From: Nostoc sp. NMS7
GTDB taxonomy: Bacteria; Cyanobacteriota; Cyanobacteriia; Cyanobacteriales; Nostocaceae
Reading direction: 5' to 3'
Length of the DNA stretch: 64,000 nt
Assembly: GCF_017115085.1 (NCBI RefSeq)
Contig: NZ_JABXKJ010000242.1
Coordinates: 21,457-85,456, forward strand
The notes beneath the pieces are model-generated. The model was not told the DNA's origin. It searched no databases and saw only the letters and a list, made by a program, of their open reading frames with translations. This document shows positions 25,120 to 33,512 of the stretch, one piece after another. The translations under genes were made by a program, and so were the position numbers. The number at the start of each line of letters is the position of its first letter. Positions within the stretch are counted from its first letter, which is position 1.

Positions 25120-26364
25120 ATGGGGTTCATGAATAAACAAGTCTTTCGGGTTGGATTTTCATTGTTAATGGCGTTTTGGTTGGCGTTGGGTACGCTCACC
25201 CAGCCGGCGGTGGCTTTGACAACGGAACAAAAGCTGGTTTCGGAAGTTTGGCGAATTGTTAATCGCACTTATCTAGATGAGACGTTTAATCATCAAAACT
25301 GGGCGGCTGTGCGGCAAAAGGTTCTGGAGAAGCCGCTCACGGACTCAAATGCCAGTTATACGGCAATTGGGACGATGCTTAAGAGCCTCGATGATCCTTT
25401 TACCCGCTTTTTAGATCCAGAACAGTACCACAGCTTGCAGGTCAATACTTCTGGGGAACTGACTGGGGTAGGATTGCAAATTGCCTTGAATCCTCAGACT
25501 GGAAAGTTGGAAGTAGTGGCTCCCATCGCCGGTTCACCAGCAGATAAAGCCGGGATTAGACCACGCGATCGCATTCTCAAAATTGAAGGCGTTTCTACAA
25601 AAAATCTCACCCTTGATCAAGCTGCGACCAAAATGCGCGGCACTAGTGGCAGCCTTGTTACTCTTTTGATCGAACGTGACGGAGAGGCAGAAAGGGAAAT
25701 TAGACTCACACGCGATCGCATTGCTCTTAACCCTGTGGTTTCCGAATTACGTGTTTCCACTGAGGGTACACCCATTGGCTACCTTCGCCTGACTCAATTT
25801 AATGCCAACGCTTCAACGGAATTGGCACACGCTATTTCTAGTCTAGAAAAAAAAGGCGCTGCTGCCTACATTCTGGATTTGCGAAATAATCCTGGGGGGC
25901 TATTGCAATCAGGAATTGAAATCGCCCGTTTGTGGTTAGACTCCGGTACCATCGTCTACACTGTTAACCGACAAGGCATTCAGGGTAGTTTTGAAGCCTT
26001 TGGCCCAGCCCTGACCAATGATCCTCTGGTGATTTTAGTCAATCAAGGAACAGCCAGTGCCAGCGAGATTCTCGCCGGCGCACTCCAAGATAATGGTCGT
26101 GCCCAGTTGGTAGGCGAAACCACCTTTGGAAAGGGCTTAATTCAATCCTTATTTGAATTATCAGATGGTTCGGGCTTGGCAGTGACAATTGCTAAGTATG
26201 AAACTCCTGAACACCGGGATATTAATAAATTAGGTATTAAACCGGATAAAGTGATTTCCCAAGCGGCCATTAACCGCGAAGAGATTGGCACCCAAGCAGA
26301 TTTGCAATATCAAGCAGCAGTGGAACTTTTGCTTAAAAACTCCGTGATGGCGGGAAAGGCGTAA
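25120..26364 (+). CDS. ctpA: Carboxyl-terminal processing protease CtpA
   Basis: An S41-family serine protease exported to the thylakoid lumen or periplasm, whose family member processes the D1 precursor of photosystem II. A signal sequence (FSLLMAFWLALGTLTQPAVALT) is followed by a leading helical domain, a PDZ domain (ELTGVGLQIALNPQTGKLEVVAPIAG) and the catalytic core. The nucleophile Ser in GTASASEILAG and the Lys in TTFGKGLIQS are present. ATG 25120 has GAGG upstream; GTG 25108 and ATG 25129 are alternatives. Whether it is the D1-processing paralog (CtpA) or CtpB/CtpC is not settled by sequence alone. Confidence 0.88.
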   Translation: MGFMNKQVFRVGFSLLMAFWLALGTLTQPAVALTTEQKLVSEVWRIVNRTYLDETFNHQNWAAVRQKVLEKPLTDSNASYTAIGTMLKSLDDPFTRFLDPEQYHSLQVNTSGELTGVGLQIALNPQTGKLEVVAPIAGSPADKAGIRPRDRILKIEGVSTKNLTLDQAATKMRGTSGSLVTLLIERDGEAEREIRLTRDRIALNPVVSELRVSTEGTPIGYLRLTQFNANASTELAHAISSLEKKGAAAYILDLRNNPGGLLQSGIEIARLWLDSGTIVYTVNRQGIQGSFEAFGPALTNDPLVILVNQGTASASEILAGALQDNGRAQLVGETTFGKGLIQSLFELSDGSGLAVTIAKYETPEHRDINKLGIKPDKVISQAAINREEIGTQADLQYQAAVELLLKNSVMAGKA

Positions 26365-26369
26365 AAAGA

Positions 26370-26401
26370 GACGCGATTAATCGCGTCTGTACAGGAGTTA
26401 G
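26370..26401. repeat. Palindromic repeat GACGCGATTAATCGCGTC, copy 1
   Basis: A perfect 18-base palindrome (26370-26387) followed by TGTACAGGAGTTA. The same 32-base unit is found at 62225-62256, downstream of the histidine phosphatase gene. Both copies directly follow a gene. There is no T-run, so it is not a standard terminator. Confidence 0.7.
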
Positions 26402-26409
26402 GAGTTTGC

Positions 26410-26436
26410 CTTGTTCCCAGTCTCTGACTGGGAATA
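26410..26436. repeat. Hairpin repeat TTCCCAGTC / GACTGGGAA
   Basis: A perfect 9-base inverted repeat with a TCT loop. Similar TTCCCA-N-TGGGAA hairpins are common between genes in this kind of genome, and an IR of this type is also seen near 2459-2549. Confidence 0.55.
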
Positions 26437-26576
26437 ACCAGAATGCAACAGTTTTTTATGGTGAACTTGCTTTTTGTCAGTAACTATGAGATATTTTGTC
26501 TGAGATTGAAAATACTGTATTCCTATCGAATTACTGAAAATTATTGCTAAGTAGCAGGGTGTATAAACTTTTTGAC

Positions 26577-27257
26577 ATGAATTTAAGTTTTTTCAGAAAG
26601 CATCCACTGTTGTTTGTCATCATAACTTTCTTTGGGCTTTTTTCCAGTAGTACAGTAGTTGCTGCCAACTTAAAATTATATTTCGCTGCTCAGAACTCTG
26701 GGTCAGTAAAATCAGCAAATCCTCAAGCTATTGCGATCGCAGATCAACAACTACCTGTAGATAAATTACTAAAATTGATCCAGCAGCGATTACTAATTGC
26801 ACATGATGTAGCCCGGTGGAAATGGAATCACAAACGTCCTATTGAGGATCGAAAGCGGGAACAAGAGTTACTATTAAAGGTTAGGCAACAAGCAACAACC
26901 CATAGTCTAGAACCCGATACAGTTGCAGCATTTTTTCAAGCACAAATAGAAGCAGGAAAACTCATCCAAACAGTTGATTTTCAAAACTGGCAAAAGCAAG
27001 GCATTAAATCTTTTCCTAACGTGCCAGACTTAAACCAGACATTGCGACCATCGTTAGATAAATTAAACACAGAATTTGTCTTTGCTTTAAAAGAACTGAC
27101 TCCTGTTCTAGGTTGTCCGCAGATACGGCAATTAATTCAGTCACGTTCCCAGGTAATTATTCAGGGAGATGGTATTGATCAGCGAGTCCAGACCCTAGCA
27201 ATTTCACCCCTGCTGCAATTTCAAAGCGCTTCTTGCAAAGTGGGTAACTTCCGTTGA
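26577..27257 (+). CDS. Exported chorismate mutase, AroQ gamma class
   Basis: Converts chorismate to prephenate, here with a signal peptide (LFVIITFFGLFSSSTVVAANL), so probably periplasmic like other secreted gamma-class AroQ enzymes. The all-helical core shows KLIQQRLLIAHDVARWKWNH, then RKREQELLLKVRQQA and VAAFFQAQIEAGKLIQ, matching the conserved Arg, Lys and Glu pattern of the family. 226 residues from ATG 26577; a GTG at 26559 and a TTG at 26544 are upstream alternatives. Why it is exported is unknown. Confidence 0.82.
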   Translation: MNLSFFRKHPLLFVIITFFGLFSSSTVVAANLKLYFAAQNSGSVKSANPQAIAIADQQLPVDKLLKLIQQRLLIAHDVARWKWNHKRPIEDRKREQELLLKVRQQATTHSLEPDTVAAFFQAQIEAGKLIQTVDFQNWQKQGIKSFPNVPDLNQTLRPSLDKLNTEFVFALKELTPVLGCPQIRQLIQSRSQVIIQGDGIDQRVQTLAISPLLQFQSASCKVGNFR

Positions 27258-27326
27258 TCGGGTTAGCGACACCTAATGCCAATTATGTATCTAAGATGTG
27301 CCAAATTATCCATCCGATTGGACTGC

Positions 27327-28007
27327 CTAGGTTAACTGCTGCACAAAGGCTTGATGTTCGATAGAATTCACCCCTGCCTGTAATACGCTTAATACCTGTT
27401 GCATATCACCCGACAGCAAGGCAGATTGATCTAACCACAATCCCGGAAAGACTCGACTTTGAATCACACCTGCCGTATCGGGATGCAAATTTGTATACTC
27501 TCCTGCTTCTAAGTGGAACCAATCGATGCGCTGCTCAAACACCTGCCACACGAGGTACTCCTGTATGCCATTCCGCCGATAAGCACGCTTTTTGTCACCC
27601 AAATCAACCGTGGCACTACTGGCGGCAATTTCGGCAACCAGTTCTGGCGCTCCCTCGACATAACCATCCTGGCTCAGATGTGATTGCCCACCCGCCTGAG
27701 CATCAATCAATAACACCGCGTCGGGTTGGGGTTCATTGTCCAAGTCAAGGCGAACGGTTGGGTTATCACCAACACGCACTCCTGGGGTCATGGCCTGATA
27801 CACTCCTAGCCAGGTTATGACTCTAGCATGAGGTTCAGCATGGGGTTCAAAACGCAGAGGTGAAGCCATGTAGACAGTTCCTTCAATCAATTCGGCTTTT
27901 TTCAGCTTTGGCATGGCGCTGTAGCGCCGCTCAAATTCAAAGCGGGTTAAGCGATCGCCATTTTCCAATGGGGGAACTGTCAAACGCCAAAGTGAGGAAC
28001 GAGGCAT
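27327..28007 (-). CDS. Uma2-family endonuclease, copy 1 (tandem duplicate)
   Basis: A PD-(D/E)XK-fold Uma2 (DUF820) protein of 226 residues, a cyanobacteria-rich family of unknown job, named as endonucleases by fold. The core has EPQPDAVLLIDAQ, then APELVAEIAASSATVDLGDKKRAYRRNGIQEYLVW (Asp, Glu, Lys). Its C-terminus is cut by a CAG-to-TAG change, so it ends LT rather than in the seven extra residues of copy 2. Residues 64-83 (about RVITWLGVYQAM) differ sharply from copy 2, while the rest is nearly identical. ATG 28007. Confidence 0.85.
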   Translation of the reverse strand: MPRSSLWRLTVPPLENGDRLTRFEFERRYSAMPKLKKAELIEGTVYMASPLRFEPHAEPHARVITWLGVYQAMTPGVRVGDNPTVRLDLDNEPQPDAVLLIDAQAGGQSHLSQDGYVEGAPELVAEIAASSATVDLGDKKRAYRRNGIQEYLVWQVFEQRIDWFHLEAGEYTNLHPDTAGVIQSRVFPGLWLDQSALLSGDMQQVLSVLQAGVNSIEHQAFVQQLT

Positions 28008-28068
28008 AATTATCACAGGGACAATTTATTTTTATCCTACAATAACTGTGATTTTATCGTTTATGCCG

Positions 28069-28770
28069 TTATCCATCCGATTCGACTGCCTGGGCTAACT
28101 GCTGCACAAAGGCTTGATGTTCGATAGAATTCACCCCTGCCTGTAATACGCTTAATACCTGTTGCATATCACCCGACAGCAAGGCAGATTGATCTAACCA
28201 CAATCCTGGAAAGATTTGACTTTGAATCACACCTGCCGTATCGGGGTGCAAATTTGTATACTCTCCTGCTTCTAGGTGGAACCAATCGATGCGCTGCTCA
28301 AACACCTGCCACACGATATACTCCTGTATTCCATTCCGCCGATAAGCACGCTTTTTGTCACCCAGATCAACCGTGGCACTACTGGCGGCAATTTCGGCAA
28401 CCAGTTCTGGCGCTCCCTCCAGATACCCATCCTGACTCAGATGTGATTGTCCACCCGCCTGAGCATCAATCAATAACACCGCGTCAGGTTGGGGTTCATT
28501 GTCCAAGTCAAGGCGAACGGTTGGGTTATCACCAAGACGCACACCTGGGGTCGCAATCTTATAAGTCCATAACCAGCCCATCAAGTCACCATGAGGTTCA
28601 GCATGGGGTTCAAAACGCAGAGGGGAAGCCATGTAGACAGTTCCTTCAATCAATTCGGCTTTTTTCAGCTTGGGCATGGCACTGTAGCGCCGCTCAAATT
28701 CAAAGCGGGTTAGGCGATCGCCGTTTTCCAAGGGGGGAACTGTCAAACGCCAAAGCGAGGAACGAGGCAT
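28069..28770 (-). CDS. Uma2-family endonuclease, copy 2 (tandem duplicate)
   Basis: A 233-residue Uma2 protein almost identical to copy 1, from MPRSSLWRLTVPPLE onward. It keeps the HGDLMGWLWTYK segment that looks like the family form, and the full C-terminus QAVESDG. Asp, Glu and Lys of the nuclease core (QPDAVLLIDAQ, VAEIAAS, DKKRAY) are conserved. The repeat unit includes about 50 bases upstream of the gene, which contain the last codons of an older histidine kinase gene, so the duplication post-dates that neighbour. Confidence 0.87.
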   Translation of the reverse strand: MPRSSLWRLTVPPLENGDRLTRFEFERRYSAMPKLKKAELIEGTVYMASPLRFEPHAEPHGDLMGWLWTYKIATPGVRLGDNPTVRLDLDNEPQPDAVLLIDAQAGGQSHLSQDGYLEGAPELVAEIAASSATVDLGDKKRAYRRNGIQEYIVWQVFEQRIDWFHLEAGEYTNLHPDTAGVIQSQIFPGLWLDQSALLSGDMQQVLSVLQAGVNSIEHQAFVQQLAQAVESDG

Positions 28771-28794
28771 AATTAGGGCAGCGACAATTTATTT

Positions 28795-29058
28795 TTATCC
28801 TACAATAACTGTGATTTTATTTTCTGATGGGGACAACGGTAGCTGAATCACAAATTCAGTTCCTTTGCCAAGTTGAGAATTCACATTGATTGCTCCGCCA
28901 TGTTTTTTTCCAACAATTTGACGAGCGATGTCTGACAACAAGCCGCTTTGCGTCTACGCTAGTCCTAATCCTGTTCCTTTGCCGACAGCTTTCGTGGTAA
29001 ATAAATAGTCAAATACCTTTTGTTTGACCTCTTCAGTCATTCTCTTACCATTAGACAT
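28795..29058 (-). pseudogene. Histidine kinase C-terminal fragment, interrupted
   Basis: The minus strand from 29058 to 28795 reads as the end of a HATPase domain: SNGKRMTEEVKQKVFDYLFTT (G1 and F box), KAVGKGTGLGLA (G2 box), then IARQIVGKKHGGAINVNSQLG and KGTEFVIQLP. Between GLGLA and IARQ lie nine extra codons that include a TAG. They are a 27-base repeat inserted in what was a GCGATCGC site. The N-terminal kinase part is absent. The stop lies inside the DNA duplicated with the Uma2 genes. Confidence 0.8.
28930..28956. repeat. 27-bp insertion inside a HIP1 octamer (in the kinase fragment)
   Basis: GCGAT (28925-28929) and CGC (28957-28959) flank the insert GTCTGACAACAAGCCGCT...CTA. Removing it restores GCGATCGC and the kinase reading frame. 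The element end TTGTTGTCAGACATCGC (reverse strand) also occurs near 6572-6590. Confidence 0.7.
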
Positions 29059-29084
29059 AGGAGTGAAAATTACGTAGGCAGAAT

Positions 29085-29816
29085 TCATGAATTGTGCCTA
29101 CCAAGGATTTCGGGTAAATCCAGAGAGGCGAGGTGTTGATAAGCTTGATCTATGAATCGCTTGCCTCTGAGAAAGCCTGTATTAGCTCCCGGACATATGT
29201 AGCAAAGAGTTTCCGATGTAAAAGTTTCTAACAAGAATCGAAGACTCTGAATTTGCCTAGGCCAGTGAAAGGTTTTCGCTGTCCGTAATGGTACTGGTTG
29301 ACCCTGTTGGTTAGGGACTAAATGGCGACCAGAAAACAATATACCTCCAAGCTCTGTGTAATAGAGGCAAGATGAACCAGGAGAATGTCCTGATGTCCAA
29401 ATCACTTGTATTGCGGCATCAAGAGTAAATTCCTGCCTAAAGGTAGTTACGGTTAAGCCTGGTAATAAATAAGCTTCTTGCTCTTGAATCAGCACCTCGC
29501 AGCCAAAGATTTGCTGAATTTCAGCCGTCTTGCCAATAGCGCCTCGATGGGTGATAAATAACCAACGCACGCCTCCATGCACTCTTAAAAAATCTTGATT
29601 TGTTTGGTCTAAGGCAGGGCAATCTATGAGGATATTGCCTTCATTTCTTACAATAAGATAAGAGGTTCCTCCTAATGTGTCCCGATTGGGTGAAAAGGCA
29701 AAAATGCTCTTTGGGGCGAAGTCCGATTGCAGAGAACCTCCGCTAGGAACTTCGTCAGGGAAGACAGCCCGTGGTGGCTTAGTTATATGACTTGGCACTT
29801 GTGGTAAAGGGCACAT
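29085..29816 (-). CDS. Metallo-beta-lactamase-fold protein with degenerate metal site
   Basis: A 243-residue protein with an MBL-fold core: GNILIDCPALDQTN, WLFITHRGAIGKTAEI, VIWTSGHSPGSSCLYY and GILFSGRHLVP. The usual HxHxDH motif is reduced to THRGAIGK, and the Asp after the third His is replaced (SGRH), so hydrolase activity through two metals is doubtful. The N-terminal 45 residues are not part of the fold. A cyanobacterial MBL subfamily without a known job. Neighbours give no hint. Confidence 0.72.
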   Translation of the reverse strand: MCPLPQVPSHITKPPRAVFPDEVPSGGSLQSDFAPKSIFAFSPNRDTLGGTSYLIVRNEGNILIDCPALDQTNQDFLRVHGGVRWLFITHRGAIGKTAEIQQIFGCEVLIQEQEAYLLPGLTVTTFRQEFTLDAAIQVIWTSGHSPGSSCLYYTELGGILFSGRHLVPNQQGQPVPLRTAKTFHWPRQIQSLRFLLETFTSETLCYICPGANTGFLRGKRFIDQAYQHLASLDLPEILGRHNS

Positions 29817-30009
29817 TATAAAAGAACCGAAACTGAGGAGTTGTGGATAATTTTGTTACAGTGTGGAAATTCTGAAGAATTGCAACTTCAGGGTTAACTA
29901 GCGCTGTTAACCGTTGTGAATAAAATTGGGGTTTGAAGTCTGCCTTGTAGTTAATGCTATGGTGCTGAAGCTACTGGTGGGGCGTTTTGTCCAAATTACT
30001 GAAGATAAT

Positions 30010-31530
30010 ATGGAATTTTGGTTTTTGTTTATCCTCCTACTGGGGCTAGCTACTTATCTAATGGTGCAGCATAGCGTCGCTCAAATCACCCGGACACCAG
30101 TATGGTTGTTATGGCTGGTTTTAATGACACCAGCATTTTTGTTGAGTGGATGGACGCTGATGTACGGGGCCAAACAAGCTCCGCCACCAGCGCTGATTAT
30201 TTCGTCGTTATTTGTCTCCACAGTGTTGTACTGGACGTTGTTTCAATGGGGGCGTCAAGCGCCAAGAGATACACAGACCGAAGCCCCAGCCCAAGCCTCT
30301 GAATCACAGCCGACTATCGAGCCTCCCGCAGAACCAATAGTGCGTCCCATCGAGCTAACGGAAGAAACTCAACTGCGAAATTGTTTTCCTTGGTCTGTAT
30401 ACTACGTTCAAAATATTGAATATCGACCACAAGCTGTAATTTGCCGTGGTCAGTTGCGAACTAAAGCCAGCAATGCCTACCAGCAGATTAAGACTAATAT
30501 TGAAGCACAATTTGGCGATCGCTTCGTGCTGATCTTTCAAGAAGGTCTAAATGACAAACCTTTCTTTGTGCTGGTTCCCAACACTCAAGCTGCTAAAGAG
30601 AGAAATACACCACAACGCGACCAAGAACGGTTAACTCGACCAGGATTAGCGCTTCTGCTACTAGTAGCTACTTTGGTAACTACTACCTTAGTGGGAGTGG
30701 AAAATGCTGGTGTTTCTCTTGGGCCTATCTGGAAATTTGGCTCTTTGTTCAACCTTCTATCTAACCCAGATGTCCTATTCAAAGGATTGCCCTATGCTTT
30801 AGGACTAATGACTATTTTGGGTATTCATGAACTTGGGCATTATTTGACAGCTAAATTTTACAATATTCGCTCGACATTGCCTTACTTTATTCCCGTGCCT
30901 TTCTTCTTGGGAACTTTTGGGGCATTTATTCAGATGCGTAGTCCGATTCCCAACCGCAAAGCTTTATTTGATATTAGTATCGCTGGGCCACTTGCAGGTT
31001 TTGTTGTTACCTTGCCATTACTAATATGGGGCTTGGCTCATTCTGACGTGGTTTCCCTGAATGAAAAAACCCGAGTTTTGAATCTTGATGCCCTAAATCC
31101 CAAGTATTCAATTTTATTGGCGCTACTCTCGAAGTTAGCTTTGGGAAGTCAGTTAACAGCAAAATCAGCCCTTGACCTGCATCCAGTTGCGGTAGCTGGT
31201 TTTCTGGGACTAGTTGTCACCGCCTTAAATTTAATGCCTGTGGGACAACTAGATGGAGGTCACATTGTCCATGCCATGTTTGGACAACGAGCTGCGCTCG
31301 TAATTGGTCAAATTGCTCGCGTGTTGTTGCTATTACTGTCTTTAGTTCGGGAAGAATTTTTGGTGTGGGCGATTATCTTATTATTTATGCCGTTGGTTGA
31401 TGAGCCAGCGCTAAATGATGTGACTGAATTGGATAATGGACGTGACATTTGGGGATTACTAGCGATCGCTTTACTGATTATAATTGTTCTACCATTACCG
31501 CAGGCGATCGCTAACTTTTTGCAAATTTAA
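30010..31530 (+). CDS. Site-2-protease-type membrane metalloprotease
   Basis: A 506-residue intramembrane zinc protease of the S2P group. The zinc motif HELGHYLTAKFY and the second site NLMPVGQLDGGHIVHAMFG (LDG) are present among eight or so hydrophobic helices. An N-terminal pair of helices (WFLFILLLGLATYLMV and VWLLWLVLMTPAFLLSGW) precedes a cytosolic domain that carries a Pro/Glu-rich linker and a small alpha/beta module. Relatives cleave membrane-bound regulators. The ATG at 30010 (MEFWFLF) is chosen; frames from 29926 or 29959 add 28 or 17 residues. Confidence 0.87.
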   Translation: MEFWFLFILLLGLATYLMVQHSVAQITRTPVWLLWLVLMTPAFLLSGWTLMYGAKQAPPPALIISSLFVSTVLYWTLFQWGRQAPRDTQTEAPAQASESQPTIEPPAEPIVRPIELTEETQLRNCFPWSVYYVQNIEYRPQAVICRGQLRTKASNAYQQIKTNIEAQFGDRFVLIFQEGLNDKPFFVLVPNTQAAKERNTPQRDQERLTRPGLALLLLVATLVTTTLVGVENAGVSLGPIWKFGSLFNLLSNPDVLFKGLPYALGLMTILGIHELGHYLTAKFYNIRSTLPYFIPVPFFLGTFGAFIQMRSPIPNRKALFDISIAGPLAGFVVTLPLLIWGLAHSDVVSLNEKTRVLNLDALNPKYSILLALLSKLALGSQLTAKSALDLHPVAVAGFLGLVVTALNLMPVGQLDGGHIVHAMFGQRAALVIGQIARVLLLLLSLVREEFLVWAIILLFMPLVDEPALNDVTELDNGRDIWGLLAIALLIIIVLPLPQAIANFLQI

Positions 31531-31916
31531 AAACTATCAACGCCAGAGAGAGATATATAGGAATCATATTTGATTTCTGAAAAAATATCGGTAGTCTTGT
31601 AGTGAACCCTCTTGCCTAAAATGTTGCAAAAAAATTGTCGGTTGGGGAGCCACTGCGTTGCGCGGGTTAAGAGCGTTGTAGCGAGTGGCGTTGGAGGCTT
31701 TGCGTAACCCAACATCCTGATATATGTTGAGTTACGCTCCGCTCCACCCAACCTACGTCTACGTCTAATGCACTTTTTTCCCACTATGAAATTAACTATT
31801 GGTTGGGATTTTTTATAGTAGATTATAAACAGTATTCAACAATAGCCTGATTTTAGTTTATAAAAAATATTAAACTTAATTCCCCCTAGAAACAGGGGGA
31901 ATATGTTGTATTACAA
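31531..31916. repeat. Composite dispersed repeat, copy 1
   Basis: Block A (31561-31602, GAATCATATTTGATTTCTGA then AAAAATATCGG) and block B (about 31620-31770, starting GTTGCAAAAAAATTG and ending CACCCAACCTACG) are both found again at 44399-44560. There block A is in the opposite orientation to block B. Block B here also carries an extra inserted piece (31650-31695, GCCACTGCGTTGCGCGG to GCGAGTGGC). A minus-strand frame at 31527-31784 is an artefact of the repeat. Confidence 0.75.
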
Positions 31917-32483
31917 CTAACTAGATACTGAATTAGCCGCCTCGGAAGGCTTCGCGGCTGGTGGAAAACCACCCATGCGAATCTCAGAAGTAAAAGAAGC
32001 GATACTAAATCCACCAAAACTCTTGAGGACATTTGCCCGCATTCGCAAATTAGGGCTAGCAAACCACAGGCGCTCTTCAGAACTCATGGTTTCATCCTCT
32101 GTAGTTAGAATCAAAGCACCATCACTATCAATTTTATAGCGTCCGGCAACTGGAGTTTTATCAGCATCAACTATTTCTCGCAGTAACTTACCTTGCGCCG
32201 GATTATCTGCATCAGGTACCGAAACTAACAAAGTAGAACCACTGTGTTTTGCTTGATCCTTTTCCATTGTGCCGTTCCAGGTAATTTTGGCAGCACAAGA
32301 GGCGGAACTAAGATTAATTTTGTACTGTTGACACAGTTTGCTCACTTCTGGATCATCTACTGCCAGCGTCTCAATGATGATATCTGACTTGCTACTTTCA
32401 GATTGGTTAAAAGCCAAATGTTGACTAGTACGATGAGAAAACCATTTACCAGCACTTAACTCAAAAAACTCTTCAATATTCAT
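31917..32483 (-). CDS. Phycobiliprotein lyase, CpcS/CpeS type
   Basis: A 188-residue lipocalin-like bilin lyase that attaches phycocyanobilin to cysteines of phycobiliproteins (family S type). The N-terminus MNIEEFFELSAGKWFSHRTSQHLAF matches the CpcS motif (W-x-S-x-R-x-x-H). Beta strands follow (RYKIDSDGALILTTED, ERLWFASPNLRMRANVLKS) up to GFSIASFTSEIRMG. The C-terminal 20 residues are Ala/Ser-rich. It lies next to a HEAT-repeat gene of the kind linked to phycobilin lyases or phycobilisome proteins. Which chain it serves is not known. Confidence 0.88.
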   Translation of the reverse strand: MNIEEFFELSAGKWFSHRTSQHLAFNQSESSKSDIIIETLAVDDPEVSKLCQQYKINLSSASCAAKITWNGTMEKDQAKHSGSTLLVSVPDADNPAQGKLLREIVDADKTPVAGRYKIDSDGALILTTEDETMSSEERLWFASPNLRMRANVLKSFGGFSIASFTSEIRMGGFPPAAKPSEAANSVSS

Positions 32484-32558
32484 GAATGAAATTACCCTGC
32501 ATCAAAATGCTAAAATTCCCACTTAATTATGATTAAAACCTAGCAGGAAACTTTAATA

Positions 32559-33239
32559 TTAAGCTTGATTGCCTATTTCCTCAAGCTTCTTCAGTCCAAT
32601 CCTGGCTGCCTCAGCAACGTTGAAATGATTGTCTTTTTCCAAATATTTCAAAGCTGAGACACTCTTAGGAGTAGGAAGATTTCCCAAGGCTTCAGCCAAA
32701 CGCTGCCTGACTAACCAATCATCTGATTGAGCGAAGCGCAGGATCTGATCGACAGATTCAATGTCTTGAATTTCTCCCAGCGCAGAGATTGCAGCTTGTT
32801 GCAATACTACTTCTTTGCTATCCAATGCCTGAAGAAGAATTTGACGCGCACGTGGATCTTTAATGTTACCTAGAGAAACGGCTGCACTAAAGCGTACTAG
32901 CCAATCAGTATCTTCATAAAACGCCCGTGAAAGCACTTCAAAGGCTCTAGCATCACCCAAATATCCTAATGCACCGGCGGCATCAGCACGTATACCATAA
33001 TCTGGGTCATTTACGAGAATTCTTACCAAAATTGCATAACATTCTGGCGTCGGCTTGATTCCCAGAGCAAATATTGCCATCGATCGCAGTTGCAAAGATT
33101 CGTCGTCTAAGACCTTTTTAATCAAAGGGACTGCATCCTCAGCAGCAACATGACGCAGATTCGCCAATGCTACCATGCGATCGCGTAAATTCGGACTTTC
33201 TAACTGAGTAGAAATTTCTTGTAAGCTTAGAGTTGCCAT
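32559..33239 (-). CDS. HEAT-repeat protein, phycobilisome-linked type
   Basis: A 226-residue protein made of about six HEAT/PBS-lyase-type repeats, e.g. DPDYGIRADAAGALGYLGDARA, DTDWLVRFSAAVSLGNIKDPRA and SDDWLVRQRLAEALGNLPT. Such folds occur in CpcE-type lyase subunits and in the chromophore-detaching NblB. It is transcribed toward the CpcS gene with 75 bases between, so the two are probably one operon. It could be a lyase partner, an NblB-like factor, or an unrelated adaptor; sequence alone cannot choose. Confidence 0.82.
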   Translation of the reverse strand: MATLSLQEISTQLESPNLRDRMVALANLRHVAAEDAVPLIKKVLDDESLQLRSMAIFALGIKPTPECYAILVRILVNDPDYGIRADAAGALGYLGDARAFEVLSRAFYEDTDWLVRFSAAVSLGNIKDPRARQILLQALDSKEVVLQQAAISALGEIQDIESVDQILRFAQSDDWLVRQRLAEALGNLPTPKSVSALKYLEKDNHFNVAEAARIGLKKLEEIGNQA

Positions 33240-33512
33240 TTATTTTAAAGGGTTTTCTTTACTTATCTTAATTTACCCGATCCGTTCATCAGGCTGTCGC
33301 CATAGTGAAGTAGGAGTTTGGCGACTTGACAAAATGCCTCAATTATGAGTAATAAATAAACAAATGTTACTTTCCGTTAGATTGTGTATTGAATTTAGCA
33401 GTCAGATTTAACACTTAGTAATCTCAGTATAGCCCTACTTAATTATCTGTGAACAACGAGATCCCCGACTTCGTAAAAGTTGTCGAGGATCTATGGCTTT
33501 TATGAATAGATA
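33240..33512. other. Spacer with a hairpin
   Basis: A hairpin at 33459-33492 (AGATCCCCGAC / GTCGAGGATCT, one mismatch) ends 21 bases from the small RHH-like gene. A related CCCCGAT-type stem lies at 34227. A further arm pair around 33295-33330 (GTCGCCA / TGGCGAC) is seen. Confidence 0.45.

Noticed and set aside
28254..28772. 172-codon plus-strand frame over Uma2 copy 2
   Set aside because: It is the antisense shadow of the gene; the same shadow appears on copy 1.
31527..31784. Minus-strand 85-codon frame
   Set aside because: It crosses the composite dispersed repeat and overlaps the S2P stop; the protein has no family-like motif.
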